Below, piece by piece: positions 25,636-35,026 of a DNA stretch of 64,000 bases. Under the pieces are notes generated by a model. That model did no database searches. It was given only the letters and a program-made list of their open reading frames with translations, and was not told the DNA's origin. The stretch is from Pseudomonas sp. B21-048 (GTDB lineage: Bacteria > Pseudomonadota > Gammaproteobacteria > Pseudomonadales > Pseudomonadaceae): assembly GCF_024748615.1 (NCBI RefSeq), contig NZ_CP087168.1, positions 4,216,001-4,280,000 of the forward strand. The letters run 5' to 3'. Within the stretch, counting starts at the first letter, position 1. Every line of letters starts with the position of its first letter. The position numbers and the translations under genes were made by a program.

Positions 25636-27798
25636 TCAGCTGATCGAATCGATATCCAGCGGCTCGCGGGCCAGCCGAAAGCCATCATCCAATTGCCTTG
25701 GAATCATTGCGTACTGCACCGGGCTCTGGTTTTCAGCGTGTTTTGCCCAGCGCTCCACGCTACCGGTGAACGCCGGTAACTGGGCAGCACTGCCATACAC
25801 ATCCGCCAGGGTAAGGCGGCGATAGCGCACGGTTTGCAAGCGCTTATGGGTTTTTTCCAGGCGACTTCGCTCTCGGTACAGGGCATTCATCGCGGCGTTT
25901 TCCTTCGTCGTCGCACCACGCGGCCCCTCGTTATGGCGCACCTGGCGGGCATATTCGTAAAGTTTCTCCTTGAGCGTTGCCAAGGCGTCTTCGACGACGC
26001 GGTACTCGCGGTCGGTGACAATGGACACGCCGTTCTCCTGGGTTTGCTGCCAGCGGCGCAAAGTCGCCCAGGCACAAGGGATGTAGCTGGCGATCATCAT
26101 GTGGTCGGTGTAATTGATCAGTTGCGCGAGCAGGCCATCGCGAGCCGGCATATCAGCCCGTCGGGTCTTTTCCAGCATGGCGGTACAGGCGGCCGCTTCG
26201 ATGGACTCGCAATCCGGGTCCCACAAAATCGACGACCACTCCTTATCATCAAAGCGCACAGGCATGAAATGCTGCTGTTGCCCATGATGCTGATAGGGAT
26301 CACCGCCCACGCGCACCAGACCGGCGCCAAACAGCAACATGCCATAGGGGCCGGAAACGACCGTCGTCGCCAGGCCCGGGACCCAGATCTTCCAGTTAGC
26401 GTCCATCCATGGCGCCGGTACGCCGGGCACCGGGTCGTTGTGATTGACCATGCGGTGGTGGACGAGGTCGCTGGCGCCTTCAACAAAGGTTGAGTCGCCG
26501 GCGCGTGGGGCGCCGTAGGTGTAGAGGAGGATGTTGTATTTATGCGTGGTGTTTCGACGCAGTGCTTCGGCCAGCAGCAAGGCGATAGCTCCCCCGAGAC
26601 TGTGGCCGCATATGATGATTTTTTGACCTGCGTAGAATCGGTGCAAATAGTTTTGCACGAACTCGCTGAGCGCTTGATATGCGCTGTAAAACCCCTTATG
26701 AACCTGCCCGACACCCTCCTCGAACGGAACCTGAAGCGCATGCACATCACGTAATGCATCTTTCAGACTGGCCGTGCCGCGCACCGAAATCAGAATGACT
26801 TCATCGTGATGACACATGAACGCCTGGGTATCGCCGCCATCTTCCCGATCATCGAAAAAATGTTGGTTGGCCGGATGTTCCTGGTCCTTGCCTTTGTCCG
26901 GGTGATTTTGCTCATACAGCGTCGGGTCGAACGGCAGGATTTCCAGCCGTTTTGAATACGGCACATCCTCGTACAACGGGTAAAATCTCTGGGACTGGCT
27001 CTTATCAATTCGCCAATTTTCCCGGTAACTGGCCAACGCCTCGCCGAACAGATTGCCGATGCTCGGGTCCTCAGGAAAGCGCACTTTATCCAGCGGTTTT
27101 TCGCGCGGGTCTTGGGCGAAGTCGGTGTAACTCAAGGTCGCCATCAGTGCCAGTTGATAGAGATTCAGCGCACAAAATTTGTCATCCGTAGACAACAGTG
27201 GCCGCAAGGCGCGCATCGGCCGCACTTCCAGCACAGTGTGTCGGTTGGGGCTCAACGCAACGCCGAACGAATGCTCGGGGCCGAAACCCAGCTCGCTCAT
27301 GGCCCGAAGCAGTGCTCTTTTTGGTTCGTAGAAGCGCTTGACCACCGGTGGTAAATGCGCGCCTTCACGGACCAGATCCCGCACCTCGACCTGGATAAAG
27401 ACATCGGCGTCCTTGATGGCCGGGTTGTGTTCACGACGAAATCCGTCTTCGTGGAAGAAACGGGTTTGTTCGGCGCGGAACTGGAGTTCGGTGATGGGGA
27501 GGGGGTAGTAGTCTCGTTTTATCAACCGTTCATAGGGTTTGTCGAGTCCGCTGTACCGCTTGTCCAAGTTGAGTACGACAGTTCCTCGGTAATGGTTCTC
27601 TAGTTTTGCAAATCCCTCACCATCCAATCGTCCGGTATATTCCTGGCCGACACTGTCCACAACGGTGTAAGGCAAACCACCATAGGGTTTCCCGTCACCT
27701 TGCTCGTCAACTAGTCGAAAACTCGTCCAGTGCCCCCGTAGCGGGCAAACCAGCATTTTGCTGCTGAAACAAGAGTGATCTCGCTCCTGATGTGCCAT
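25636..27798 (-). CDS. Class-3 lipase-type protein, candidate T6SS phospholipase effector
   Basis: The 720 residues have no signal peptide. After an N-terminal beta-rich domain (about 1-170) comes an alpha/beta-hydrolase of the lipase class 3 type: VILISVRGTASLKDAL for the oxyanion-side RGT, nucleophile Ser400 in IICGHSLGGAIALLLAEAL, and acid Asp455 in VNHNDPVPGVPAPW. The C-terminal third is helical. Gene position directly before vgrG and next to a DUF4123 adaptor and a lipoprotein strongly suggests a T6SS antibacterial lipase. I do not assign it to a numbered Tle family. SD: AAGGAA before ATG. It starts 11 bp after the lipoprotein stop. Confidence 0.85.
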   Translation of the reverse strand: MAHQERDHSCFSSKMLVCPLRGHWTSFRLVDEQGDGKPYGGLPYTVVDSVGQEYTGRLDGEGFAKLENHYRGTVVLNLDKRYSGLDKPYERLIKRDYYPLPITELQFRAEQTRFFHEDGFRREHNPAIKDADVFIQVEVRDLVREGAHLPPVVKRFYEPKRALLRAMSELGFGPEHSFGVALSPNRHTVLEVRPMRALRPLLSTDDKFCALNLYQLALMATLSYTDFAQDPREKPLDKVRFPEDPSIGNLFGEALASYRENWRIDKSQSQRFYPLYEDVPYSKRLEILPFDPTLYEQNHPDKGKDQEHPANQHFFDDREDGGDTQAFMCHHDEVILISVRGTASLKDALRDVHALQVPFEEGVGQVHKGFYSAYQALSEFVQNYLHRFYAGQKIIICGHSLGGAIALLLAEALRRNTTHKYNILLYTYGAPRAGDSTFVEGASDLVHHRMVNHNDPVPGVPAPWMDANWKIWVPGLATTVVSGPYGMLLFGAGLVRVGGDPYQHHGQQQHFMPVRFDDKEWSSILWDPDCESIEAAACTAMLEKTRRADMPARDGLLAQLINYTDHMMIASYIPCAWATLRRWQQTQENGVSIVTDREYRVVEDALATLKEKLYEYARQVRHNEGPRGATTKENAAMNALYRERSRLEKTHKRLQTVRYRRLTLADVYGSAAQLPAFTGSVERWAKHAENQSPVQYAMIPRQLDDGFRLAREPLDIDSIS

Positions 27799-27809
27799 AT
27801 CTGATTTCC

Positions 27810-28661
27810 TTATTCAGTGCAGTTGGGGTAGACGGTGCACTCGCGACCATCCGGCATTTTGAAAGACTTGAAATCGACGGTGTTACCACGGCAAAAAGCG
27901 TCTTGATCCTCGAGGTTTTCACCTAGGCAACGTTTCCAACCTTGCGGAAAGCGGATCCAGGTGTCCTGCCCAAAGGGCCGCTCCTCGGCCGCCATCCCGA
28001 ACACCATCCTCACCGTCCTGCCCGGCAATTGATCGCGCTGCAATACCCCGCCCGCTATGCGCTTCACCATTTGTCCATCCGCGTCGACGGCCCGACAGTG
28101 CAGGATTTTTATGATCGCCCGCTTGGGTCCCACCGTGCGAAACAGCCACTGGCATTGCCCTTGAAACGCCTGAATACCGGAGGCTGGAAAACCTGGACGG
28201 TCATCTGCAAGTTCGTCATAAAAGGACAGGCTGGCAAAATCATTACTGCCATCGAGCCGAGCTGGCCCCCATTTCGCTCGCAAATTCAACCTCAAACTAC
28301 TCAACACCAACGGACAGCCGCCCGCGCGCGTCGTCAACGGGATCTGAAACTCGGCCGTGCGCGCAATGCTTTGGAATTCACTGGTGAAAAACTTGCGGTT
28401 CGGCGCCACTTTTCCACGCTGGCGCGGCGGCGCCTCACAGGTTTCGCCGCTGGCCGGCTCGTAATAGGCATCGGCCTTGACCCTGAAATCGGCCGGCACT
28501 TGGGCCTGCAAGGTAAAACTCTCTGACGGTGCAAAAACACAACCGCCAGCGGCAAGCGCCAGCGCAATGATTGCCAGTGCGCGAGCAAATTGCCCGCTCG
28601 CGAAACACGACGATGGACCGTTATTGAGAACTGGCTTATCCCATTCCTGGCGTGCTGTCAC
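27810..28661 (-). CDS. Putative lipoprotein, candidate immunity protein for the lipase
   Basis: The 283 residues start at a GTG with a strong SD (AGGAGCATCAA-GTG). A hydrophobic stretch ARALAIIALALAAGGC ends in a lipobox (LAAGG-C at about residue 41), giving a periplasmic lipoprotein after cleavage; the sequence before it is long for a signal peptide, so part may be non-functional or the true start internal. The mature part is rich in Cys and basic residues and ends VYPNCTE. I recognise no domain. As first gene of the cassette, 11 bp before the lipase, and periplasmic, where phospholipase effectors act, it is the natural immunity candidate. Confidence 0.7.
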   Translation of the reverse strand: MTARQEWDKPVLNNGPSSCFASGQFARALAIIALALAAGGCVFAPSESFTLQAQVPADFRVKADAYYEPASGETCEAPPRQRGKVAPNRKFFTSEFQSIARTAEFQIPLTTRAGGCPLVLSSLRLNLRAKWGPARLDGSNDFASLSFYDELADDRPGFPASGIQAFQGQCQWLFRTVGPKRAIIKILHCRAVDADGQMVKRIAGGVLQRDQLPGRTVRMVFGMAAEERPFGQDTWIRFPQGWKRCLGENLEDQDAFCRGNTVDFKSFKMPDGRECTVYPNCTE

Positions 28662-28962
28662 TTGATGCTCCTGCCAACTGACTCCGTAGAAAACGAAGTA
28701 TCAACAGGGGTATAGCAGTCATCCAGAACTGTCTGAGGGGCCAGGAAACGTTTGGGACCGCGCCTACGCCAATCTCTGAAATATCTGACATTTTCAGCCA
28801 TGCAATGATTGGGAGCTGGGCAATTTTCCGCAAAGCGAGCAGCTCTCTATTAGCGTCCTCCCCTCCCGCGCTGAACGTATGACGACGCTTACAAAACTAG
28901 TACTTGATCGCCCACTCAGATGATAAGCATTATCATTCGCTCGAAATGGATCAGGTCCTCCC
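28662..28962. other. Intergenic region upstream of the T6SS cassette and the sigma remnant
   Basis: This 301-bp region is less GC-rich than its surroundings. Apart from the Fur-box-like palindrome at its right end (28921-28935) I see no gene, repeat or terminator. The cassette promoter must lie here. Confidence 0.5.
28921..28935. promoter_or_regulatory. Fur-box-like palindrome
   Basis: TGATAAGCATTATCA matches the core of the Fur consensus (GATAATGATAATCATTATC) with a near-perfect dyad. It lies 27 bp before the GTG of the sigma-factor remnant, where iron-starvation ECF sigma genes normally carry their Fur site. Confidence 0.7.
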
Positions 28963-29158
28963 GTGAGTCAATTGCATTTCAATCACCTCTTCATCGCCCA
29001 GCGCCTCTCGCTGCTGCGCACGCTGGAGCGGATGGTCAACAATCACAGCACCGTCGAAGACCTCTTGCAGGAAACCTACCTGAGCGTGACCCGAGCGCTC
29101 AGCGAGCGGACCATCGATCACCTTGAACCCTTCGTGTTCCAGACCGCCCGCAACCTGG
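28963..29158 (+). pseudogene. Truncated FecI-like ECF sigma factor
   Basis: From GTG 28963 the frame reads SQLHFNHLFIAQRLSLLRTL, then HSTVEDLLQETYLSVTRALS and IDHLEPFVFQTARNLA: region 2 of iron-starvation ECF sigma factors, about 66 codons. Right after ARNLA, where RHLR/DHLR-type sequence is expected, homology stops and the frame runs into unrelated sequence, ending at 29244. Region 4 is absent, and no FecR or TonB-receptor gene follows. The Fur-type box remains in front. A dead remnant of an iron-uptake signalling locus. Confidence 0.78.
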
Positions 29159-29224
29159 CGCCGCCAGTGTCTGAAAGACGAAGGCCAGGGTCAGCATGCC
29201 AACGGCAGCTATGGCCGCAAGACC
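29159..29224 (-). pseudogene. Short inverted fragment of an ArcD-like antiporter gene
   Basis: Read on the minus strand, this segment gives [22 protein letters not shown]. ArcD in this window (29633-31060) has [20 protein letters not shown] at the matching place: about 15 of 16 core residues agree, yet many third codon positions differ. So it is a remnant of a diverged arcD-type gene and not a fresh copy. It joins the sigma remnant at about 29158 without spacer. Confidence 0.65.
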
Positions 29225-29632
29225 GTCACATAGCCGGTTTTTAACTGAATAGATAAAGCGCAATAACGTTTATCAATTAACGCCAACTTTGTCTTTATTT
29301 ATAACTGATCACGCTATTGCAGCCATCCCGAAATAGCGGTTTTGTCGGTAGATTCTAATAAATCAATATCACTGCAAAATCAAATGACCAATACTTGCCA
29401 AAACAAAAAAACAAACTAGCGTCTAAACCTCAACTGATACGCTTTATTTCTTTAATTTTTATCCCGAGGTCTCTGCACAGGGCTTTCCGGGCATTAGCCT
29501 TATGCCTGCCAAAGCCCCCCCCTAAGTCATTAATTAACAATGGAATGTGACCATGCATTGATCTAAATCAGACGATTGAACAGCGAACGAAACTAACCTG
29601 TTTTCTCTCCTCTCCTGCATTGGAGTCATGCA
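29225..29632. other. AT-rich upstream region of arcDABC
   Basis: 408 bp without a gene. The left two thirds are AT-rich, unlike the rest of the window, and contain no recognisable element; the right end carries the Anr-type box and the arcD SD (TTGGAG). Confidence 0.5.
29558..29571 (+). promoter_or_regulatory. Anr/FNR-type box of the arc operon
   Basis: TTGATCTAAATCAG matches TTGAT-N4-ATCAA in nine of ten positions. It is 62 bp before the arcD ATG, a fitting place for an activator site near -40 of the transcript. Anr activates arcDABC at low oxygen in P. aeruginosa. Confidence 0.75.
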
Positions 29633-31060
29633 ATGTCTGAATCCCCCGGAAAATTGAAACTCGGTGCACTGATTGCGCTGGTTGTCGGCTCAATGATTGG
29701 TGGCGGGATTTTTTCCTTGCCCCAAAACATGGCCGCCAGTGCTGATGTGGGTGCCGTTCTTATCGGTTGGGCAATTACCGCGGTGGGCATGTTGACCCTG
29801 GCTTTCGTCTTCCAGACCCTCGCTAATCGAAAACCTGATCTGGACGGCGGTGTTTACGCCTACGCCAAAGCCGGTTTCGGTGACTACATGGGTTTCTCGT
29901 CCGCCTGGGGTTACTGGATCAGTGCCTGGCTGGGCAACGTTGGTTACTTCGTATTGCTGTTCAGCACCCTCGGTTATTTCTTCCCGATTTTTGGCGAAGG
30001 CAATACCGTTGCCGCAGTGATCGGCGCCTCAGTACTGCTCTGGGCCGTGCACTTTCTCGTGTTGCGGGGGATCAAGGAAGCAGCGTTCATCAACCTGGTG
30101 ACCACCATCGCCAAGGTCGTGCCGTTGCTGCTGTTCGTGCTGATCGCCGTGTTCGCGTTCAAACTGGACATCTTCACCGCCGACATCTGGGGCCTGAAAA
30201 ACCCTGACCTGGGCAGTGTGATGAACCAGGTGCGCAACATGATGCTGGTCACCGTGTGGGTGTTCATCGGCATCGAAGGCGCAAGCATCTTCTCGGCCCG
30301 TGCGGAAAAACGCAGTGACGTGGGTAAAGCCACCGTCATCGGTTTCATCACCGTGCTGCTGTTCCTGGTGCTGGTAAATGTGCTGTCGCTGGGGATCATG
30401 ACCCAACCGGAACTGGCAAAACTGCAGAATCCGTCCATGGCCGCGGTGCTGGAACATGTGGTCGGTCATTGGGGCGCGGTGCTGATCAGCGTCGGCCTTA
30501 TCATCTCGTTGCTCGGTGCGCTGCTGTCGTGGGTGTTGCTGTGTGCAGAAATCATGTTCGCTGCCGCCAAGGACCACACCATGCCGGCGTTTTTGCGCAA
30601 GGAAAACGCCAACCATGTACCGGTCAACGCCTTGTGGCTGACCAACGTCATGGTCCAGTTGTTCCTGATCGTCACGCTGTTCTCGGCCAGCACTTACCTG
30701 TCGCTGATCTACCTCGCCACCTCAATGATTCTGGTGCCGTACCTCTGGTCGGCGGCTTACGCGCTGCTGTTGGCGGTACGCGGCGAAAGTTATGAAAACG
30801 CTATAGCCGAGCGCAGGAAAGACCTGTTCATCGGCGCCGTCGCGTTGATCTATGCGGTCTGGTTGATCTATGCCGGCGGCGTCAAATACCTGCTGCTCTC
30901 CGCCCTGCTCTATGCGCCCGGCGTGATCCTGTTCGCCAAGGCCAAACTTGAAGTCAACAAACCGGTTTTCACCAACGTCGAGAAGCTGATTTTCGCCGCC
31001 GTAGTCGTGGGCGCCCTGGTGGCAGCTTACGGGCTGTATGACGGCTTCCTGACTCTGTAA
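29633..31060 (+). CDS. arcD: Arginine/ornithine antiporter
   Basis: This 475-residue inner-membrane protein of the APC superfamily exchanges external arginine for ornithine, with no net energy cost, to feed the arginine deiminase pathway. About twelve to thirteen hydrophobic segments are visible; the first, [20 protein letters not shown], carries the GSMIGGGIF signature of the substrate site. It is the first gene of arcDABC; SD GGAG before ATG. Expected control: Anr (box at 29558) and possibly arginine. Confidence 0.95.
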   Translation: MSESPGKLKLGALIALVVGSMIGGGIFSLPQNMAASADVGAVLIGWAITAVGMLTLAFVFQTLANRKPDLDGGVYAYAKAGFGDYMGFSSAWGYWISAWLGNVGYFVLLFSTLGYFFPIFGEGNTVAAVIGASVLLWAVHFLVLRGIKEAAFINLVTTIAKVVPLLLFVLIAVFAFKLDIFTADIWGLKNPDLGSVMNQVRNMMLVTVWVFIGIEGASIFSARAEKRSDVGKATVIGFITVLLFLVLVNVLSLGIMTQPELAKLQNPSMAAVLEHVVGHWGAVLISVGLIISLLGALLSWVLLCAEIMFAAAKDHTMPAFLRKENANHVPVNALWLTNVMVQLFLIVTLFSASTYLSLIYLATSMILVPYLWSAAYALLLAVRGESYENAIAERRKDLFIGAVALIYAVWLIYAGGVKYLLLSALLYAPGVILFAKAKLEVNKPVFTNVEKLIFAAVVVGALVAAYGLYDGFLTL

Positions 31061-31097
31061 CACCCGACTCTCATTTGTCATCTGGAGGATCACTGTA

Positions 31098-32354
31098 ATG
31101 ACCACCGAAAAAGTTAAGTACGGCGTCCATTCCGAAGCCGGCAAACTGCGCAAAGTCATGGTTTGCTCCCCCGGCCTGGCCCACCAGCGGCTGACCCCGA
31201 ACAACTGTGATGAACTGCTTTTCGACGATGTGCTGTGGGTTGCTCAAGCCAAGCGTGACCATTTCGACTTCGTCACCAAAATGCGCGAGCGCAACGTCGA
31301 CGTGCTGGAAATGCACAACCTGCTGACCGACATCGTTGCGATTCCAGAAGCGCTGGACTGGATTCTGGAACGCAAGATCACCGCCAACTCGGTGGGCCTG
31401 GGGCTGGTCAACGAAACAGGTTCCTGGCTGCGTAGCCTGGAGCCGCGCAAGATCGCTGAATTCCTGATTGGCGGCGTCTCCGCCGATGACTTGCCGGACA
31501 GCTTCGGCGGCAAGACCATTCAGATGTTCCGCGAATTCCTCGGTCACTCAAGCTTCATCTTGCCACCGCTGCCCAACACCCAGTTCACCCGCGATACCAC
31601 CTGCTGGATCTACGGCGGCGTAACGTTGAACCCGATGTACTGGCCGGCGCGCCGACAGGAAACCCTGCTGGCTACGGCCATCTACAAATTCCACCCGCAA
31701 TTCACCAACGCCGACTTCCAGATCTGGTACGGCGATCCGGACCAGGACCATGGCAGCGCCACCCTTGAGGGCGGCGACGTGATGCCGATCGGCAACGGTG
31801 TGGTATTGATCGGCATGGGTGAGCGTTCGTCCCGCCAGGCCATCGGTCAATTGGCGGTCAACCTGTTCAAGAACAAAGCAGTCGAACGGGTGATCGTCGC
31901 CGGCCTGCCGAAGTCCCGCGCAGCGATGCACCTGGACACCGTGTTCAGCTTCTGCGACCGCGACCTCGTGACCATTTTCCCGGAAGTGGTGAATCAGATC
32001 GTCGCCTTCAGCGTGCGCCCTGATGAAAGCAAACCGGGCGGCATCGATATCCGCCGCGAAGAAACCAGCTTCCTCGACACCGTGGCCAAGGCCCTCAACC
32101 TCAAAGCGCTGCGCGTCGTCGAAACCGGCGGCAACAGCTTCGCCGCCGAACGCGAGCAATGGGACGACGGCAACAACGTGGTGGCCGTGGAGCCGGGCGT
32201 GGTGATCGGCTACGACCGCAACACCTACACCAACACCCTGCTGCGCAAGGCCGGCATCGAGGTCATCACCATCACCGCCGGTGAGCTCGGTCGCGGGCGT
32301 GGCGGCGGCCACTGCATGACCTGCCCGATCATTCGCGACCCTATCGACTATTAA
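31098..32354 (+). CDS. arcA: Arginine deiminase
   Basis: Hydrolyses arginine to citrulline and ammonia. The 418 residues match the family length. Catalytic residues appear in [20 protein letters not shown], in [20 protein letters not shown] and at the C-terminal [19 protein letters not shown], which holds the nucleophile Cys (C406 type). Second gene of the operon; SD GGAGG 10 bases upstream. A hairpin-prone GC-rich stretch (about 32365-32395) separates it from arcB, as in P. aeruginosa, where the transcript is processed. Confidence 0.97.
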   Translation: MTTEKVKYGVHSEAGKLRKVMVCSPGLAHQRLTPNNCDELLFDDVLWVAQAKRDHFDFVTKMRERNVDVLEMHNLLTDIVAIPEALDWILERKITANSVGLGLVNETGSWLRSLEPRKIAEFLIGGVSADDLPDSFGGKTIQMFREFLGHSSFILPPLPNTQFTRDTTCWIYGGVTLNPMYWPARRQETLLATAIYKFHPQFTNADFQIWYGDPDQDHGSATLEGGDVMPIGNGVVLIGMGERSSRQAIGQLAVNLFKNKAVERVIVAGLPKSRAAMHLDTVFSFCDRDLVTIFPEVVNQIVAFSVRPDESKPGGIDIRREETSFLDTVAKALNLKALRVVETGGNSFAAEREQWDDGNNVVAVEPGVVIGYDRNTYTNTLLRKAGIEVITITAGELGRGRGGGHCMTCPIIRDPIDY

Positions 32355-32423
32355 CTTTCAAACCCTGGCCGCCGCTTATCCAGCGCGGCCCGGGGGATAA
32401 CCGAGACCAAAGGAGATCCAATC

Positions 32424-33434
32424 ATGGCTTTTAATATGCGCAATCGCAGCCTGCTGAGTTTGATGCACCACACCACTCGCGAGCTGAATTACCTGCTGGA
32501 CCTGTCCCGTGACCTCAAACGCGCCAAGTACACCGGCACCGAGCGTGCGCACCTGCAAGGCAAAAACATCGCGCTGATCTTCGAAAAAACCTCGACCCGC
32601 ACCCGTTGTGCCTTCGAAGTCGCGGCCCATGACCAGGGCGCCCACGTCACCTACATCGACCCGGTGTCGTCGCAAATCGGCCACAAGGAAAGCATGAAAG
32701 ATACCGCCCGCGTGCTGGGGCGGATGTTCGACGCCATCGAATACCGCGGCTTCGAACAGGAAATCGTCGAAGAGCTGGCGAAGTTCGCTGGCGTGCCGGT
32801 GTTCAACGGTTTGACCGCTGAATTCCACCCGACGCAAATGATCGCCGACACCCTGACCATGCGTGAACACAGCGACAAGCCGCTGCACGACATCAGCTAC
32901 GCCTACCTCGGCGATGCCCGCTACAACATGGGCAATTCGCTGTTGATGATCGGCGCCAAACTCGGCATGGACGTGCGTATCGCCGCTCCGAAAGCATTGT
33001 GGCCACATCAGGACTTCATCGATCAGTGCAAAGCCTTCGCCGAGGAAAGCGGCGCGCGCCTCACCATCACCGAAGACCCGAAAGAAGCGGTCAAGGGCGT
33101 GGACTTCATTCATACCGACATCTGGGTCTCGATGGGGGAGCCGGTGGAAGCGTGGGACGAGCGCATCGAGCAACTGCTGCCTTACCAGGTCAACGCCGAC
33201 ATGATGAAGGCCTCGGGCAACCCGCGCGTGAAATTCATGCACTGCCTACCAGCGTTCCACAACAGCGAAACCAAGGTCGGCAAAGACATCGCCGCGCGCT
33301 ATCCGCACCTGGCAAACGGCGTCGAAGTGACGGAAGAAGTCTTCGAATCGCCGGCCAACATCGCCTTCGAGCAAGCGGAAAACCGCATGCACACCATTAA
33401 GGCGATTCTGGTGTCGGCGCTGGCGGATATCTAA
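32424..33434 (+). CDS. arcB: Catabolic ornithine carbamoyltransferase
   Basis: Splits citrulline with phosphate into ornithine and carbamoyl phosphate. The 336 residues contain the carbamoyl-phosphate motif [36 protein letters not shown] for HPTQ, and [12 protein letters not shown] for the ornithine/carbamoyl loop. The longer catabolic type (336 residues; [17 protein letters not shown]) and the operon place favour ArcB over anabolic ArgF. Confidence 0.97.
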   Translation: MAFNMRNRSLLSLMHHTTRELNYLLDLSRDLKRAKYTGTERAHLQGKNIALIFEKTSTRTRCAFEVAAHDQGAHVTYIDPVSSQIGHKESMKDTARVLGRMFDAIEYRGFEQEIVEELAKFAGVPVFNGLTAEFHPTQMIADTLTMREHSDKPLHDISYAYLGDARYNMGNSLLMIGAKLGMDVRIAAPKALWPHQDFIDQCKAFAEESGARLTITEDPKEAVKGVDFIHTDIWVSMGEPVEAWDERIEQLLPYQVNADMMKASGNPRVKFMHCLPAFHNSETKVGKDIAARYPHLANGVEVTEEVFESPANIAFEQAENRMHTIKAILVSALADI

Positions 33435-33447
33435 AGACTGACGCGGT

Positions 33448-33463
33448 GATCGTTCCCACGCTC
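33448..33463. repeat. Half REP unit between arcB and arcC
   Basis: GATCGTTCCCACGCTC is the left arm of the 7253/8172/36562 REP family without a full right arm. It is a remnant inside the operon. Confidence 0.6.
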
Positions 33464-33507
33464 ACCGCTGATCGTGTTGTTCGCTCCCTCTCTGAAAGGA
33501 CTGCATT

Positions 33508-34437
33508 ATGCGTATCGTCATTGCTCTGGGTGGTAACGCCCTGCTCCGCCGGGGAGAACCCATGACCGCGGACAATCAGCGCGCCAACATCCGGATCGCC
33601 ACCGAACAGATCGCCAAGGTTTATCCCGGCAACCAACTGGTGATCGCTCATGGTAATGGCCCGCAGGTTGGCCTGCTGTCGCTGCAAGCGGCGGCCTACA
33701 CCCAGGTTTCCGCTTACCCGCTGGACGTGCTCGGTGCCGAAACCGAAGGCATGATCGGCTACATCATCGAACAGGAATTGGGCAACCTGCTGGACTTCGA
33801 AGTCCCGTTCGCCACCCTGCTGACCCAGGTCGAAGTCGACGCCAACGACCCGGCGTTCCAGGCCCCCAGCAAACCCATCGGCCCGGTCTATACCCAGGCC
33901 GAAGCGGAAAAACTCGCTGCCGAGAAAGGCTGGGCGATTGCTCCGGACGGCGACAAATTCCGTCGAGTGGTGGCCAGCCCGAGACCGAAACGCATCTTCG
34001 AAATCCGCCCAATCAAGTGGCTGCTGGAAAAAGGCAGCATCGTGATTTGCGCGGGCGGTGGTGGCATCCCGACGATGTACGGCGCCAGCGGCAAACTGCA
34101 GGGCGTGGAAGCGGTGATCGACAAAGACCTGTGCTCGGCGTTGCTGGCCGAACAGCTTGAAAGCGATCTATTGGTGATCGCCACCGACGTCAACGCAGCG
34201 TTCATCGACTTCGGCAAACCCACCCAGAAAGCCATCGCCCAGGCTCACCCCGATGAGATGGAAAAACTAGGCTTCGCGGCCGGCTCCATGGGACCGAAGG
34301 TCCAGGCGGCCTGCGAGTTCGCCCGCCATACTGGAAAAACCGCGGTGATCGGTTCACTCTCGGATATCGAGGCGATCGTCCAGGGCAAGGCCGGCACGCG
34401 TATCAGTACGGCGACACCTGGCATAACTTACTTGTAA
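33508..34437 (+). CDS. arcC: Carbamate kinase
   Basis: Makes ATP from carbamoyl phosphate and ADP, the energy-yielding step of the pathway. The 309 residues have the amino-acid-kinase fold: [15 protein letters not shown] at the N-terminus, [25 protein letters not shown] and [21 protein letters not shown] before ATG. Followed 12 bp later by a DUF5064 gene. Confidence 0.97.
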   Translation: MRIVIALGGNALLRRGEPMTADNQRANIRIATEQIAKVYPGNQLVIAHGNGPQVGLLSLQAAAYTQVSAYPLDVLGAETEGMIGYIIEQELGNLLDFEVPFATLLTQVEVDANDPAFQAPSKPIGPVYTQAEAEKLAAEKGWAIAPDGDKFRRVVASPRPKRIFEIRPIKWLLEKGSIVICAGGGGIPTMYGASGKLQGVEAVIDKDLCSALLAEQLESDLLVIATDVNAAFIDFGKPTQKAIAQAHPDEMEKLGFAAGSMGPKVQAACEFARHTGKTAVIGSLSDIEAIVQGKAGTRISTATPGITYL

Positions 34438-34449
34438 GGAGAGACGTCA

Positions 34450-34812
34450 ATGGCAACGTTTGAGCCCGGTCATCTGCACATCGAGCGCCACGCGCTGACC
34501 CCGGATGATGTCAACTACAACGTGCACCTCGACTATGAGGTCACGCAGGATCCCAAGAAAGGCAAAGGGATGCTGTTCACCATGCACGGCAGCATGCAGG
34601 GAAAGGACATGACAGAGTCCTTCTTTCTGCCCAAGGAGGAGGCTTACAACTTCGCCAACAACGTGACAAAAATCGCCGAGAAGTACGGAATCCCGAAGAC
34701 ACACAGCCAGATCGGCTCGGTTCACAAGCATTACGATTTAATGTTTGAAGACATCCGGAAGCAGTTGGATATGAAATCCGGCGACCCGGTAAACCTCGAG
34801 AACTTCGAATAA
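34450..34812 (+). CDS. DUF5064 family protein, appended to the arc operon
   Basis: A 120-residue soluble protein beginning MATFEPGHLHIERHALTPDD, recognised as DUF5064, with a beta-rich first half and a helical C-terminus. No function is known for the family and no catalytic motif is obvious. The strong SD (AAGGAGAGACGTCA-ATG) begins right at the arcC stop, so it is almost certainly co-transcribed with arcDABC, and the REP pair after it (34839) marks the transcript end. An arginine- or anaerobiosis-linked role is inference from position only. Confidence 0.8.
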   Translation: MATFEPGHLHIERHALTPDDVNYNVHLDYEVTQDPKKGKGMLFTMHGSMQGKDMTESFFLPKEEAYNFANNVTKIAEKYGIPKTHSQIGSVHKHYDLMFEDIRKQLDMKSGDPVNLENFE

Positions 34813-34838
34813 CCCTATTCCCCTGGATGAACGCTGTA

Positions 34839-34932
34839 CCTGTGGGGTGGGCTTGCCCGCGATAGCGGTGTGTCAGACAACATAGATGTTGAATGTTAAA
34901 CCGCAATCGCGGGCAAGCCCGCTCCCACAGGG
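34839..34932. repeat. REP pair (CCTGTGGGAGC-GGGCTTGCCCGCGA family)
   Basis: Outer arms CCTGTGGGG-TGGGCTTGCCCGCGAT / ATCGCGGGCAAGCCC-GCTCCCACAGG, with a variable centre containing the GTGTGTCAGACA word seen in other copies. Between the arc operon and gcsR. Confidence 0.88.
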
Positions 34933-35026
34933 ATCATCGTTGCCCTGAAGTCCTGCGCAGGATTTCACCATTGGCCCGCCCCAAGGCATACTTGCCACCC
35001 TCCGCACTCCAGAACTCAACCGCCCC

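Noticed and set aside
29162..29222. Plus-strand reading (GQGQHANGSYGRKTVT) as the C-terminus of a TonB-dependent receptor left after a fecIRA deletion
   Set aside because: The minus strand of the same bases gives a far better match ([13 protein letters not shown]) to ArcD, so the receptor idea was dropped.
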